A model generated the notes under the pieces. It saw only the letters and a program-made list of their open reading frames with translations, did no database searches and had not been told where the DNA came from. Below are positions 16,774-26,264 of a DNA stretch of 64,000 nucleotides, piece after piece; position 1 is the first letter of the stretch; every line of letters starts with the position of its first letter. The position numbers and the translations under genes were made by a program. Origin of the DNA: Variovorax sp. EL159 (GTDB lineage Bacteria; Pseudomonadota; Gammaproteobacteria; Burkholderiales; Burkholderiaceae_C); assembly GCF_900100965.1 (NCBI RefSeq), contig NZ_FMUJ01000002.1, forward strand, positions 1,051,869-1,115,868, read 5' to 3'.

Positions 16774-17718
16774 ATGATCAAGAAACTCTGCGCAGCCCTG
16801 GCCCTCGGCCTGGGCATGGTCGGCGCGTTCGCGCAGGACATCAACTTCGGCATCATCTCGACAGAGGCGACGCAGAACCTCAAGGGCGACTGGCAGCCGC
16901 TGATCGACGACATGAGCCGGCAGACCGGCCTGAAGGTCACGGCCTTCTTCGCGCCCGACTACGCCGGCATCATCGAAGCCATGCGCTTCAACAAGGTGCA
17001 GCTCGGCTGGTTCGGCAACAAGTCGGCCATGGAAGCGGTGGACCGCGCCAGCGGCGAAGTGTTTGCGCAGATGGTCAATGCCGACGGCACGCAGGGCTAC
17101 TACTCGCACCTGATCGTCAACCGCGAGAGCCCGCTCAACACGCTCGACGACGTGCTGAAGAACGCCAAGAGCCTGAGCTTCGGCAACGGCGACCCGAACT
17201 CCACCTCGGGCTACCTCGTGCCCGGCTTCTACGTCTTTGCGCAGAACAAGGTCGATGCCAAGACCGCGTTCAAGGTCACGCGCAGCGCCAACCACGAAAC
17301 CAACGCGCTGGCGGTGGCCAACAAGCAGGTCGACGTGGCGACCAACAACAGCGAGAACCTGGAGAAGGTCAAGGAGCGCTTTCCGGAGAAGTTCAAGGAC
17401 ATCAAGATCGTCTGGACCTCGCCGCTGATCCCGCTCGACCCGCTGGTCATGCGCAAGGACCTGCCCGAAGCCACCAAGACGAAGCTGAAGAACTTCTTCT
17501 TCAACTACGCCAAGACCGATGCGCGCGAGAAAGAGATCGTCATGAAGATCTCCAAGCTCTCGGGCTTCAAGGAATCGAGCGACAAGCAACTGGTGCCGAT
17601 TCGCCAGCTTGACCTGTTCGGCCAGCGCACCAAGATCGAAGCCGACACCGTGCTGAGCGACGCCGACAAGAAGACGCGCCTGGCCGACATCGACAAGAAG
17701 CTGGCCGCGCTGAACTGA
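16774..17718 (+). CDS. phnD: phosphonate ABC transporter substrate-binding protein PhnD
   Basis: 314 residues with a signal peptide ([21 protein letters not shown]), so periplasmic. The mature protein opens [11 protein letters not shown], the usual PhnD start. Blocks such as [13 protein letters not shown] and [11 protein letters not shown] form the phosphonate-binding cleft. Binds phosphonates and delivers them to PhnE/PhnC. GGAG at 16764-16767 sets the ATG at 16774. Lies 62 bases after phnC and 34 before phnE. Confidence 0.94.
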   Translation: MIKKLCAALALGLGMVGAFAQDINFGIISTEATQNLKGDWQPLIDDMSRQTGLKVTAFFAPDYAGIIEAMRFNKVQLGWFGNKSAMEAVDRASGEVFAQMVNADGTQGYYSHLIVNRESPLNTLDDVLKNAKSLSFGNGDPNSTSGYLVPGFYVFAQNKVDAKTAFKVTRSANHETNALAVANKQVDVATNNSENLEKVKERFPEKFKDIKIVWTSPLIPLDPLVMRKDLPEATKTKLKNFFFNYAKTDAREKEIVMKISKLSGFKESSDKQLVPIRQLDLFGQRTKIEADTVLSDADKKTRLADIDKKLAALN

Positions 17719-17752
17719 GCGCACGCAGCAGCAGCACCACCGACCGAACGCC

Positions 17753-18556
17753 ATGCCCTCGACGATCCCCATGACCCGCCCGCCGCTTGCCACCGCGGTT
17801 CCCAAGCGCAACCTGGCGTGGCAGCTTTCGTGGGCGGTGCTGCTGGTGCTGCTGCTCGCCTCGTGGAAGGGGGCGGACATGCGGCCGCTCGACCTGATCC
17901 GGGACAGCGGCAACATGGCGACCTACGCCGCCGAGTTCTTTCCGCCCAACTTCACGCAGTGGCGCATGTACCTGCAGGAGATGGTGGTCACGCTGCAGAT
18001 CGCGCTGTGGGGCACGGCGCTGGCGGTGCTGACGGCGGTGCCGCTGGCGCTGCTGGCCTCGGCCAACATCGTGCCGTGGTGGGTCTACCAGCCGATGCGC
18101 CGGCTGATGGACAGCTGCCGGGCCATCAACGAGATGGTGTTCGCGATGCTGTTCGTGGTGGCCGTGGGCCTGGGGCCGTTCGCCGGCGTGCTGGCGCTCT
18201 GGGTGCATACGACGGGCGTGCTGGCCAAGCTCTTTGCCGAAGCGGTGGAGGCGATCGACCCGCAGCCGGTCGAGGGCATCCGCTCCACCGGCGCGAGCGC
18301 GCTGCACGAGATCGTGTACGGCGTGCTGCCGCAGGTAATGCCGTTGTGGATCTCGTATGCGCTGTACCGCTTCGAGTCGAACGTGCGCTCGGCGTCGGTG
18401 GTGGGCATGGTGGGCGCGGGCGGCATCGGCGTGGTGCTGTGGGAGATCATTCGCGGCTTCCAGTACGCCGAGACCTGCGCGGTGATGATCATCATCGTGG
18501 TGAGCGTGAGCGCCATCGACCTGGTGTCGGCGCGCATCCGCAAGGTGTTGGTCTAG
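17753..18556 (+). CDS. phnE: phosphonate ABC transporter permease PhnE
   Basis: 267 residues with a first membrane helix at about 22-38, a periplasmic stretch, and four or more further helices. The coupling-helix motif ([29 protein letters not shown], here in part) resembles the EAA loop that contacts PhnC. Single PhnE, not split into PhnE1/E2 as in some operons. The next gene starts nine bases later and is probably in the same transcript. An alternative start is the ATG at 17771. Confidence 0.92.
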   Translation: MPSTIPMTRPPLATAVPKRNLAWQLSWAVLLVLLLASWKGADMRPLDLIRDSGNMATYAAEFFPPNFTQWRMYLQEMVVTLQIALWGTALAVLTAVPLALLASANIVPWWVYQPMRRLMDSCRAINEMVFAMLFVVAVGLGPFAGVLALWVHTTGVLAKLFAEAVEAIDPQPVEGIRSTGASALHEIVYGVLPQVMPLWISYALYRFESNVRSASVVGMVGAGGIGVVLWEIIRGFQYAETCAVMIIIVVSVSAIDLVSARIRKVLV

Positions 18557-18565
18557 GCGCGCGGC

Positions 18566-19120
18566 ATGGCCCTGACGCTCGATGACATCGCACTGCTGCT
18601 GGCCGGACCTGGCCAGCGGCAATACGGCCGCGAAGCCGTGAGCCAGCTCGACCACGCGTTGCAGTGCGCGGCGCTGGCGGAAGAGGCAGGCGAGAGCACC
18701 GAGACCGTGGTGGCAGCGCTGCTGCACGACCTCGGCCATCTGCTCGCGCCCGAGAACGCGCAGGAGGAGGCCGCGACACCACGGGCGCGCGACGACCTGC
18801 ACCAGTACATCGCGCTGCCTTTCCTGCATGGGGTGTTTCCACTCGGCGTGCTGGCGCCGATCCGCCTGCATGTGGATGCGAAGCGCTGCCTGTGCACGCT
18901 CGACGCGGGCTACTGGGCCACGCTGTCGCCGGCTTCGAAGCACAGCCTCGAGCTGCAGGGTGGCCGCCACACGCAGGAAGAAGCGGAGGCCTTCATGCGC
19001 CTGCCGTTCGCCGAGGAGTCGCTGCGCGTGCGCCGCTACGACGACCTGGCCAAGGTGAAGGGCAGGGTGACGCCGCCGCTGGCGCACTATCTGCAGAAGA
19101 TGGCGCAGGTCGCGCTGTAG
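18566..19120 (+). CDS. phosphonate-associated HD-domain protein, PhnZ-like
   Basis: 184 residues, of the HDIG family found in phosphonate operons (TIGR03276 type). Residues matching those of the diiron oxygenase PhnZ, as I recall its structure, are present: Y20, E23, H30, H54-D55, H58, H79, H102, K106 and D159 or D160. PhnZ and its relatives TmpB-type enzymes use O2 to split the C-P bond of alpha-hydroxyphosphonates. Complete ligands suggest an active oxygenase, not only a phosphohydrolase. Usually a 2-oxoglutarate dioxygenase (PhnY) supplies the hydroxylated substrate; none is encoded nearby. Nine bases after phnE. Confidence 0.85.
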   Translation: MALTLDDIALLLAGPGQRQYGREAVSQLDHALQCAALAEEAGESTETVVAALLHDLGHLLAPENAQEEAATPRARDDLHQYIALPFLHGVFPLGVLAPIRLHVDAKRCLCTLDAGYWATLSPASKHSLELQGGRHTQEEAEAFMRLPFAEESLRVRRYDDLAKVKGRVTPPLAHYLQKMAQVAL

Positions 19121-19322
19121 GCACGGCAGATGAGCCGCAGTGCGCCGTCGCGCGCGCCGAAGTAGCGCCGCAAGGCACATCAGGCATCACGGAAAGATAC
19201 TGCGCAAGCACGACACCGCGAAAACCAGCGGCCCGGAAACAATGCCCTCGCCCTTGTGCGAACCCGCTCCAGGGCATGCGTGTTCAACTCCGGAAAGTCC
19301 ATGACGCTCCCGCGTCGCTTGT

Positions 19323-19889
19323 ATGAGAGATCTTGTGTTCCAGTTCGTCGGTGTGGTTCTTCTGGCCGACTTCATCAGTGGTCTCGTGCATTGGGCGGAA
19401 GACGCCTACGTCCGCAAGGAAACGCCCGTGGTGGGCAAATGGATCGGCGAGGCCAACATCGAGCACCACGTGCGGCCCCGCGCCTTCGTGCTGCGCGGCT
19501 GGTGGGCCAGTTCGTGGGACCTGGTGCTCACCGGTGCGCTGGTGCTGATGGGCGCCTGGTGGCTCAAGGCGCTGACCTGGAAGGTGTGGCTTTTCACGGC
19601 GGTGAGCATCAATGCCAATCAGGTCCACAAGTGGGCGCACCGCGCGCCGCACGAGAACGGCCGGTTGATCACGATGCTGCAGAAGCTCAGGCTGCTGCAG
19701 ACGCAGCGCCACCATGCGCAGCACCATGCGGGGCAGAAGAACTCGCACTACTGCTCGATCACCAACTTTCTCAACCCGTTGCTGGAAGAAATCAATTTCT
19801 GGAAGGGAGTGGAGTACGTGATCGAGAAGACGCTGGGCTGCAAGCGCAAGCCCGACATTTCCGTGAAGGCGATTGCGCGGGCCGCCTGA
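19323..19889 (+). CDS. CarF/TMEM189-type lipid desaturase
   Basis: 188 residues. The whole protein is a lipid-desaturase domain of the family of CarF and human TMEM189, which introduce the vinyl-ether bond of plasmalogens. Histidine clusters in order: H23 with D27, H48-H49, H102/H106/H110 (QVHKWAH), H130-H131-x2-H134-H135, and the block HYCSITNFLNPLLEEINFW. Membrane segments lie at about residues 4-20 and 63-98. It is shorter than CarF (about 280). The substrate in this organism is inferred only. It lies about 200 bases after the HD gene in a gap with no other feature; no clear Shine-Dalgarno site. Confidence 0.82.
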   Translation: MRDLVFQFVGVVLLADFISGLVHWAEDAYVRKETPVVGKWIGEANIEHHVRPRAFVLRGWWASSWDLVLTGALVLMGAWWLKALTWKVWLFTAVSINANQVHKWAHRAPHENGRLITMLQKLRLLQTQRHHAQHHAGQKNSHYCSITNFLNPLLEEINFWKGVEYVIEKTLGCKRKPDISVKAIARAA

Positions 19890-19929
19890 GGCTGAAAAGG
19901 GGAGATCCGGGCCGGCTGGTCAGCATGAA

Positions 19930-19974
19930 ATGCAACATGGTTGCGATGGTTCATATAATGCAATGCTGTTGCAT
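19930..19974. promoter_or_regulatory. two tandem dyads upstream of the COG0523 gene, probable Zur sites
   Basis: Box 1 (19930-19947) is ATGCAA-CATGG-TTGCGAT, imperfect by one inserted base; box 2 (19958-19974) is ATGCAA-TGCTG-TTGCAT, a perfect six-base inverted repeat with a five-base spacer. Centres are about 28 bases apart. Box 2 ends just before the start region of a predicted zinc chaperone and a Zur-like gene lies just beyond it, so control by Zur is likely but not shown by sequence alone. Confidence 0.6.
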
Positions 19975-19991
19975 ATATGGAGTTCGCCACG

Positions 19992-21185
<1,194 letters not shown>

Positions 21186-21222
21186 GCCGCTGCCTGTGCG
21201 CGAAGCCCGAGGGGCCGAGTGC

Positions 21223-21711
21223 CTATCGGGCGCAGTCGCCGCAGGTGCCGTGCAGCGTCAGCGCCGTGTGGCGCGTGTCGATGCCCTGCTTGCGCAGCGC
21301 CTTCCCCAGCCGGCCCATCACCTTGGGCAGTTCGGGGTCCGAAGGCAGCGCCAGCACCTTGTGGCACTGGTCGCATTCGAAGGTGTTGCCCGAGGCGGCT
21401 TCCACGTGGCGCGAGAAGCGATTGACCCGATCGGGGCCCACGCGGCGGTCGCACAGGCCGGCTTCAACCAGCCGGTCGAGCACGCGGTAGATGGTCACGC
21501 GGTCGGGTGCCTCGCCGGCTGCGGCGGTGTAGGCGGCGGCCACTTCCTCGTGCGTCAGGGGCTGGGAGTTGTGTTCGAGCAGTTCGAGCACCGTCTGGGC
21601 GGCGCGTGTCACGCGCAGGCCGCTGTCGCGCAACAGGGATTCGCTGTCGAATGCAGCGGCGGCGAGCGGGGGCTTCGGGTGCGGGTTCGTGGTCTTCATG
21701 CGAAACGACAT
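21223..21711 (-). CDS. Fur-family regulator, probably Zur
   Basis: 162 residues from the ATG at 21711, or 158 from 21699; the start is not settled. Winged helix at about residues 23-100 (DSGLRVTRAAQTVLELLE ... RVTIYRVLDRLVEAGL), dimerisation domain after. Two Cys-x2-Cys pairs (C113/C116 and C157/C160) form the structural zinc site. Convergent with the COG0523 gene 37 bases away, a common Zur pairing. Its own upstream sequence has only a loose TGCAA element, so autoregulation is unclear. Confidence 0.82.
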   Translation of the reverse strand: MSFRMKTTNPHPKPPLAAAAFDSESLLRDSGLRVTRAAQTVLELLEHNSQPLTHEEVAAAYTAAAGEAPDRVTIYRVLDRLVEAGLCDRRVGPDRVNRFSRHVEAASGNTFECDQCHKVLALPSDPELPKVMGRLGKALRKQGIDTRHTALTLHGTCGDCAR

Positions 21712-21812
21712 TGTGTTGCATCCCCGGGCCTGTTGTGCAAATCCGCGAAAAATCGCCCGCCTGCCATGCCAGATAATCGCCCGCATCGAGATCACCGGGC
21801 GGCACGGACAGC

Positions 21813-22790
21813 ATGGACACAGAGGGGGGCGGCGACGTACTCAGCCACGTGCTTGCGACGTACAAGTCCGAGCGGGCGGTCACGGCCCGCTTTTCGCTGA
21901 CCGCTCCCTGGGCGCTGCACTCGACCGGGGTCGATGGCCCGCTGATCCGCATGTGCACCGGCGCGCCGTACTGGATCGCGGTGGACGGTGCCGAGCCGGT
22001 GGCCATTGCGCCGCACGACATCGCGATGCTGCCGCAGGGCAGCGCCCACACGGTGTCTTCCGCGCCGGGGCTCGAAGCCCAACCCTTTCGCGACCTGATC
22101 GCGGCCCACTCGGTCGGCCGGCACGGCGACCACCCGATCGTGTTTTCGCATGGCGGCGGTGGCCCGGCGACCGAGCTGTTCTCGCTGCACCTCTGGATGC
22201 CGGCGGAAGGCCTGGGTTCCATCATGGCTAGCCTGCCGCCGCTGATCGTGCTGCGGAAGGCGCAGATTGCCACCACCGCATCGCTCGCGCAGACCATGGA
22301 GTCGCTGGTGAACGCGACCATCGCGCAACGGCCGGGCTGGCAACTGTCGGCGGCGCGCATGGCCGATCTGCTGCTGGTGCACATCCTCTGCGAGCACCTC
22401 TATGCCCAGCCCCAGGACCGGCAGGCGCAGCAGACCGGCCGGCTGCGCGGGCTGGACGACGAGAGCATCGCCCGCGCGATGTCGCTGATGCACGAGCGGC
22501 CGGGGCATCCGTGGTCGGTGGCGACGCTGGCGCAGGCCAGCTACCTTTCGCGCACGATCTTCAGCGAACGCTTCCGCGCGCTGGTGGGCGTGACGCCCAT
22601 GCATTACCTGGGCTCCTGGCGCATGACGCTGGCGGCCGAGAAGCTCAAGAACCGGCAACTGAGCCTGCACCAGGTGGCCGAGGCCGTGGGCTATGCATCA
22701 GAAAAGGCGTTCTCGCGCGCCTTCCAGCGCTGGACCGGCATGACGCCCAGCGCCTACGCCCGCCAGCACGGCGGGCCCGCATCCGGCTGA
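21813..22790 (+). CDS. AraC-family regulator with cupin-type sensor domain
   Basis: 325 residues. The N-terminal half matches the cupin_6 sensor type (LIRMCTGAPYWIAVDGAEPVAI, IAPHDIAMLPQGSAHTV, both cited in part), and the C-terminal AraC domain has the two helix-turn-helix units at about residues 215-320 (ATLAQASYLSRTIFSERF and AEAVGYASEKAFSRAFQRWTG). It is 91 bases upstream of and on the same strand as the dioxygenase-family gene, a likely local regulator. Divergent from the Zur-like gene. Confidence 0.87.
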   Translation: MDTEGGGDVLSHVLATYKSERAVTARFSLTAPWALHSTGVDGPLIRMCTGAPYWIAVDGAEPVAIAPHDIAMLPQGSAHTVSSAPGLEAQPFRDLIAAHSVGRHGDHPIVFSHGGGGPATELFSLHLWMPAEGLGSIMASLPPLIVLRKAQIATTASLAQTMESLVNATIAQRPGWQLSAARMADLLLVHILCEHLYAQPQDRQAQQTGRLRGLDDESIARAMSLMHERPGHPWSVATLAQASYLSRTIFSERFRALVGVTPMHYLGSWRMTLAAEKLKNRQLSLHQVAEAVGYASEKAFSRAFQRWTGMTPSAYARQHGGPASG

Positions 22791-22881
22791 TTCGGGCCCG
22801 GCCTGTCGAGCCGGACGAATGGTGCCCAAATCCGGCGTGCCGGAGGTTGAGCCGCCTGCAGGTGCGCCGAACAATCGGCGC

Positions 22882-23817
22882 ATGCCCATCCAACGCCAAA
22901 GAGTCATTCCCGAAGTCCGCAACCCGGCGCTCGAAAATTCCCTCGTGAAGCCGATCGCAACCGGCGACAACCAGCAGCGCGAAGCCACGGTGAAGAACAC
23001 CGACGGCGAGCCGCTGCTGCAGTTCGAGGGCCGCAGCAACCCTTACCTGGAGCACCAGCGCAACGACCTGCTGCTGAGCATCCAGCACATGCGCAGCGAA
23101 GGCCACGACGAGATGGTCTTCATGTGCATCACGCATTGCAAGGAACTGACCTTCAAGGCACTGCACTACGAGCTGGTGAACATGCAGGTGCGCGTTCGCG
23201 GCGACGACGTGGCCGGTGCGCTGCAACTGGTGCCGCGGGTGCGTGCGCTGCTGGAGTTTTTGGGCAAGACCTGGGACGTGCTCTCGACCATCACGCCGCA
23301 CGAGTTCAACCAGTTCCGCAACACGCTGGGCATTGCCTCGGGCCAGCAGTCGTACATGTACCGGCATGTGGAGTTCGTGCTGGGCAACAAGTCGGTGCCG
23401 CTGGCGCGCGCGCATGCGAACAACCCCGACGTGTGGCCCTACATGGAAAGGGCGCTGAACTCGCCGAGCCTCTACGACGACGTGCTCGCGCTGCTGCACC
23501 GCCGCGACATCGCGGTGCCGCCCGAGGCGCTGTCGCGCGACTGGTCTGCGCCCTATGTGGTGAACCCGGGCGTCGAGGCCGCCTGGCTGTGGGTGTACGG
23601 CGACCCGACGCCGGAGAACGACCTGTACCGGCTCGGCGAGGCGTTGATGGACATTGCCGATGTGTTCTCGCAATACCGCTGGCGGCACTTCGTGTCGGTC
23701 GAGCGCATCCTCGGCTTCAAGCCGGGCACGGGCGGCTCGGCCGGCGTGGGGTGGCTGCGCAGCGTGGTCGATCACCGGTTCTTTCCCGAGCTGTGGTCTG
23801 TTCGCACGCAACTCTGA
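22882..23817 (+). CDS. divergent tryptophan 2,3-dioxygenase-superfamily protein
   Basis: 311 residues, all-helical heme dioxygenase fold. Residues matching those of bacterial tryptophan dioxygenase are present: H75 (GHDEM, distal), R146 (FRNTLG, substrate carboxylate), H269 (RWRHF, proximal heme ligand) and T283 in GTGGSAGVG. Overall sequence is quite divergent, for example THCKEL where the family has QHQTSEL, so the substrate may not be tryptophan. No kynurenine genes (kynB, kynU) flank it; the FAD monooxygenase starts 11 bases later. The start is taken at MPIQRQ; the in-frame codons upstream look like leader. Confidence 0.75.
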   Translation: MPIQRQRVIPEVRNPALENSLVKPIATGDNQQREATVKNTDGEPLLQFEGRSNPYLEHQRNDLLLSIQHMRSEGHDEMVFMCITHCKELTFKALHYELVNMQVRVRGDDVAGALQLVPRVRALLEFLGKTWDVLSTITPHEFNQFRNTLGIASGQQSYMYRHVEFVLGNKSVPLARAHANNPDVWPYMERALNSPSLYDDVLALLHRRDIAVPPEALSRDWSAPYVVNPGVEAAWLWVYGDPTPENDLYRLGEALMDIADVFSQYRWRHFVSVERILGFKPGTGGSAGVGWLRSVVDHRFFPELWSVRTQL

Positions 23818-23828
23818 GGCGCCCGTTC

Positions 23829-25001
23829 ATGACCACTACAAACAGGGTGCTGATCGTCGGCGCCGGCATCGCGGGTTGTGCCGCGGCCATCGCGCTGGCC
23901 GACAAGGGCATGCACGTCACGTTGATCGAGAAGCAGGCCGAGTGGCGCTTCCAGAGCTCGGGCATCTTCATCTACAGCAACGGGCTGGAGGCGTTGCGCA
24001 GCGTCGGGGTGCTGCCGCAGATCCTCGATGCGGGTTTCGGCATCGCGGACGGGCGCAACGTGTACCTCGACCACCATGGCGCGCCGATCGTCGATGTGTT
24101 CTATCCGCGCTCGCACGGCGGCGCGGTGCCGATCCTCGGTATCAAGCGTGCGGAGATGCATCGCATCCTCGCGGGTCGGCTCGGTGCGCTCGGCGTCGAG
24201 ATCCGGCTGGCGACGACGACGGAGAAGATCCATTCGCCCGCCGACAGCGATCACGCGGAAGTCACGCTGTCCGACGGATCGACGCAGCACTTCGACCTGG
24301 CCATCGGCGCGGACGGCATCCGATCGCAGGTCCGCGAGGCCGTGACCGGACCCGTGGCGCCGCGCTACACCGGCTTCGGCGTATGGCGCAGCGTGCACGA
24401 GCGACCGCGCACGCTCGACGCAAAGATCATGATGATGGGCGTCGGCAAGCGGCTGGGCATCATGCCGATCAGCGACGACAGGCTCTACATCTTCGGCACG
24501 GTGAGCGAGCCGGTCGACCGCTGGTATCCAAGGGCGCAGTGGCCCGCGCTGATGCGCGAGCGGTTCGCGGAATTCGGTGGCCCGGCGCGGCAGTTTCTCG
24601 ATCGGCTCTCGGCGGATTCGGAAGTGCTCTACACGGCGGTCGAGGAAGTGCAGGCGCCCTTGCCCTGGCACGCGGGCCGCGTGCTGCTGATCGGCGACGC
24701 GGCGCACGCCTCGACGCCGTTCATGGGGCAGGGCGGCGCCATGGCCGTGGAAGATGCCGTGGTTCTGGCCGAGATGCTTGCGGCGGATGGCATCGGCGAG
24801 CAGACCCTGCAGGCTTTCGGTCGACGACGCTACCCGATGTGCAGGTTCGTGCAGGATGCCTCACGCAAGGTCGGCGAGGCGGGCGCGGTGGAAGACGCCG
24901 CAAGCTGCGCGCGCCGCAACACCGCGATGCAGGCCACGGCCCAGCAGCAGGTCGATGCCTTCTATCGCGAACTCGATGCGCTGCGCGGGGTGCCGGTTTG
25001 A
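23829..25001 (+). CDS. group A FAD-dependent monooxygenase
   Basis: 390 residues. FAD-binding GAGIAG at about residues 11-16, a middle DG motif (IGADGIRSQVREAV) and GDAAHASTPFMGQGG near residue 290 are the three motifs of NAD(P)H-dependent flavin hydroxylases such as salicylate hydroxylase. It inserts one oxygen atom into an aromatic or related substrate. It follows the dioxygenase-family gene by 11 bases and was probably made to act in the same pathway. The reaction cannot be read from sequence. Confidence 0.87.
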   Translation: MTTTNRVLIVGAGIAGCAAAIALADKGMHVTLIEKQAEWRFQSSGIFIYSNGLEALRSVGVLPQILDAGFGIADGRNVYLDHHGAPIVDVFYPRSHGGAVPILGIKRAEMHRILAGRLGALGVEIRLATTTEKIHSPADSDHAEVTLSDGSTQHFDLAIGADGIRSQVREAVTGPVAPRYTGFGVWRSVHERPRTLDAKIMMMGVGKRLGIMPISDDRLYIFGTVSEPVDRWYPRAQWPALMRERFAEFGGPARQFLDRLSADSEVLYTAVEEVQAPLPWHAGRVLLIGDAAHASTPFMGQGGAMAVEDAVVLAEMLAADGIGEQTLQAFGRRRYPMCRFVQDASRKVGEAGAVEDAASCARRNTAMQATAQQQVDAFYRELDALRGVPV

Positions 25002-25116
25002 CGGGCCTGCATATGCCCGGATGCAGCTAAGCATCTGACGAATACGTCGTTTGCGCAGGGGCGGGTGCGCGACAGAATTGCGCGCTTTGCCTTCCGCAAC
25101 CGAGAGCCTTCCTTCC

Positions 25117-26109
25117 ATGCGTGCCCATTCCCTGCTGAAACCCTTCCTTGCACTGTGGGCCGGTGCCTTGCTGGCCATGGGGGCGCAGGCGCAGCAACCA
25201 CAACAGGCGGGAAGCTACCCCTCGAAGCCCGTGCACATCACGGTCGCGAACACGCCCGGCAGCTCGCCCGACGTGCTGGCGCGCTACCTTGCGCAACGCC
25301 TGTCGGAGCAGTGGAAGCAGCCGGTGGTGGTCGACAACCGCGCCGGGGCGGCGGGCATCCTGGCGGCCGATGGGCTGGCCAAGGCGCAGCCCGACGGCTA
25401 CTCGCTGCTGGTGGGCGCCGACGGCCCGATCACCATTCTTCCCAACATCCAGGCCGGCTTGCCCTACGACGCGCGGCGCGATCTCGTGCCGGTGGTGTCG
25501 CTCGGGCAGATCGACTTCGTGCTGGTGGCCAACCCGAAGACGGGCTTTCGCACCGTGGCCGACTTCGTTCGCGCGGCCAAGGCGCATCCCGGCCACCTGA
25601 ACTACGCCTCGGCCGGCAACGGCAGCCCGCAGCAGCTCAGCATGGAGCTGCTCAAGCAGAAGACGGGCATCTACGTCACCCACATCCCGTACCGGGGCGG
25701 GCCGCTGGGCATGCAGGACGTGATCGCGGGGCAGGTCGACGTGATGTTCATTGCCGTGGGCCCGGCGTTGCCGCACATCCGCAGCGGCCGGCTGGTGGCA
25801 TTGGGCACCAGTGGCGAAAAGCGCCACGCGCTGTTGCCCGAAGTGCCGACCGTGGGCGAGAGCTACGCGGGCTACCGCTCGGGCACGTGGTTCGGCCTGT
25901 TCGCGCCGGCGCGCACGCCGCAGCCGGTGCTCGATGCCATCGCGGCCGAAGCCGGGCGCATCGTTCAGGCGCCGGCCGCCCGCGCCGAACTCGCGCTGCA
26001 GGGCATCGAGGCCACCGGCCATCCGCAGCGCCAGTTCCAGACGCAAGTGAACGCCGAGTACGCGCGCTACGCGCAGATCGTGAAGGCGGTCGGCATCAAG
26101 GCCGAGTAA
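25117..26109 (+). CDS. Bug-family periplasmic binding protein (tripartite tricarboxylate type)
   Basis: 330 residues with a signal peptide (LLKPFLALWAGALLAMGAQAQ). The mature protein has the Bug blocks SYPSKPVHITVANTPGSSPD (in part), VVDNRAGAAG, GSPQQLSMEL, IPYRGG and PALPHIRSGRLVALG, and lies in the TctC-like family very abundant in Burkholderiales. It captures carboxylates or aromatics for a TctAB transporter, not encoded here, or for a sensory role. It is 115 bases after the monooxygenase, so a shared transcript is possible. The start at MRAHSL keeps a normal signal peptide. Confidence 0.88.
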   Translation: MRAHSLLKPFLALWAGALLAMGAQAQQPQQAGSYPSKPVHITVANTPGSSPDVLARYLAQRLSEQWKQPVVVDNRAGAAGILAADGLAKAQPDGYSLLVGADGPITILPNIQAGLPYDARRDLVPVVSLGQIDFVLVANPKTGFRTVADFVRAAKAHPGHLNYASAGNGSPQQLSMELLKQKTGIYVTHIPYRGGPLGMQDVIAGQVDVMFIAVGPALPHIRSGRLVALGTSGEKRHALLPEVPTVGESYAGYRSGTWFGLFAPARTPQPVLDAIAAEAGRIVQAPAARAELALQGIEATGHPQRQFQTQVNAEYARYAQIVKAVGIKAE

Positions 26110-26264
26110 CTTTCGGCAACGGCCGAACCGGCCTGGCCGGTGCCCTGGCGAAGGCCTTGGTACGGCTGTCGCGGCGGGCTTGTGGTTTCGGGGCCTTCCT
26201 GGGTGGGGCGGCCCGAATGCGCTAAGGTCTGGCCATTCGCGTCTTTGAATACCTTTGCCCGACC

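Noticed and set aside
17567..19180. A 537-residue minus-strand frame across phnE and the HD gene.
   Set aside because: Arg/His/Leu-rich shadow with no domain; the plus-strand genes have clear family motifs and ribosome spacing.
21697..21720. A Zur-type dyad in the promoter of the Zur-like gene (ATGCAACACAATG...TTTCGCAT).
   Set aside because: The arms are too far apart and mismatched compared with the clean dyads upstream of the COG0523 gene, so it is not reported as a site.
26110..26264. GC-rich inverted segments (CCGGCCTGGCCGG) in the gap before the carboxylesterase, considered as terminator.
   Set aside because: The pairs are short and no T-run follows; in DNA with this GC content such pairs arise often by chance.
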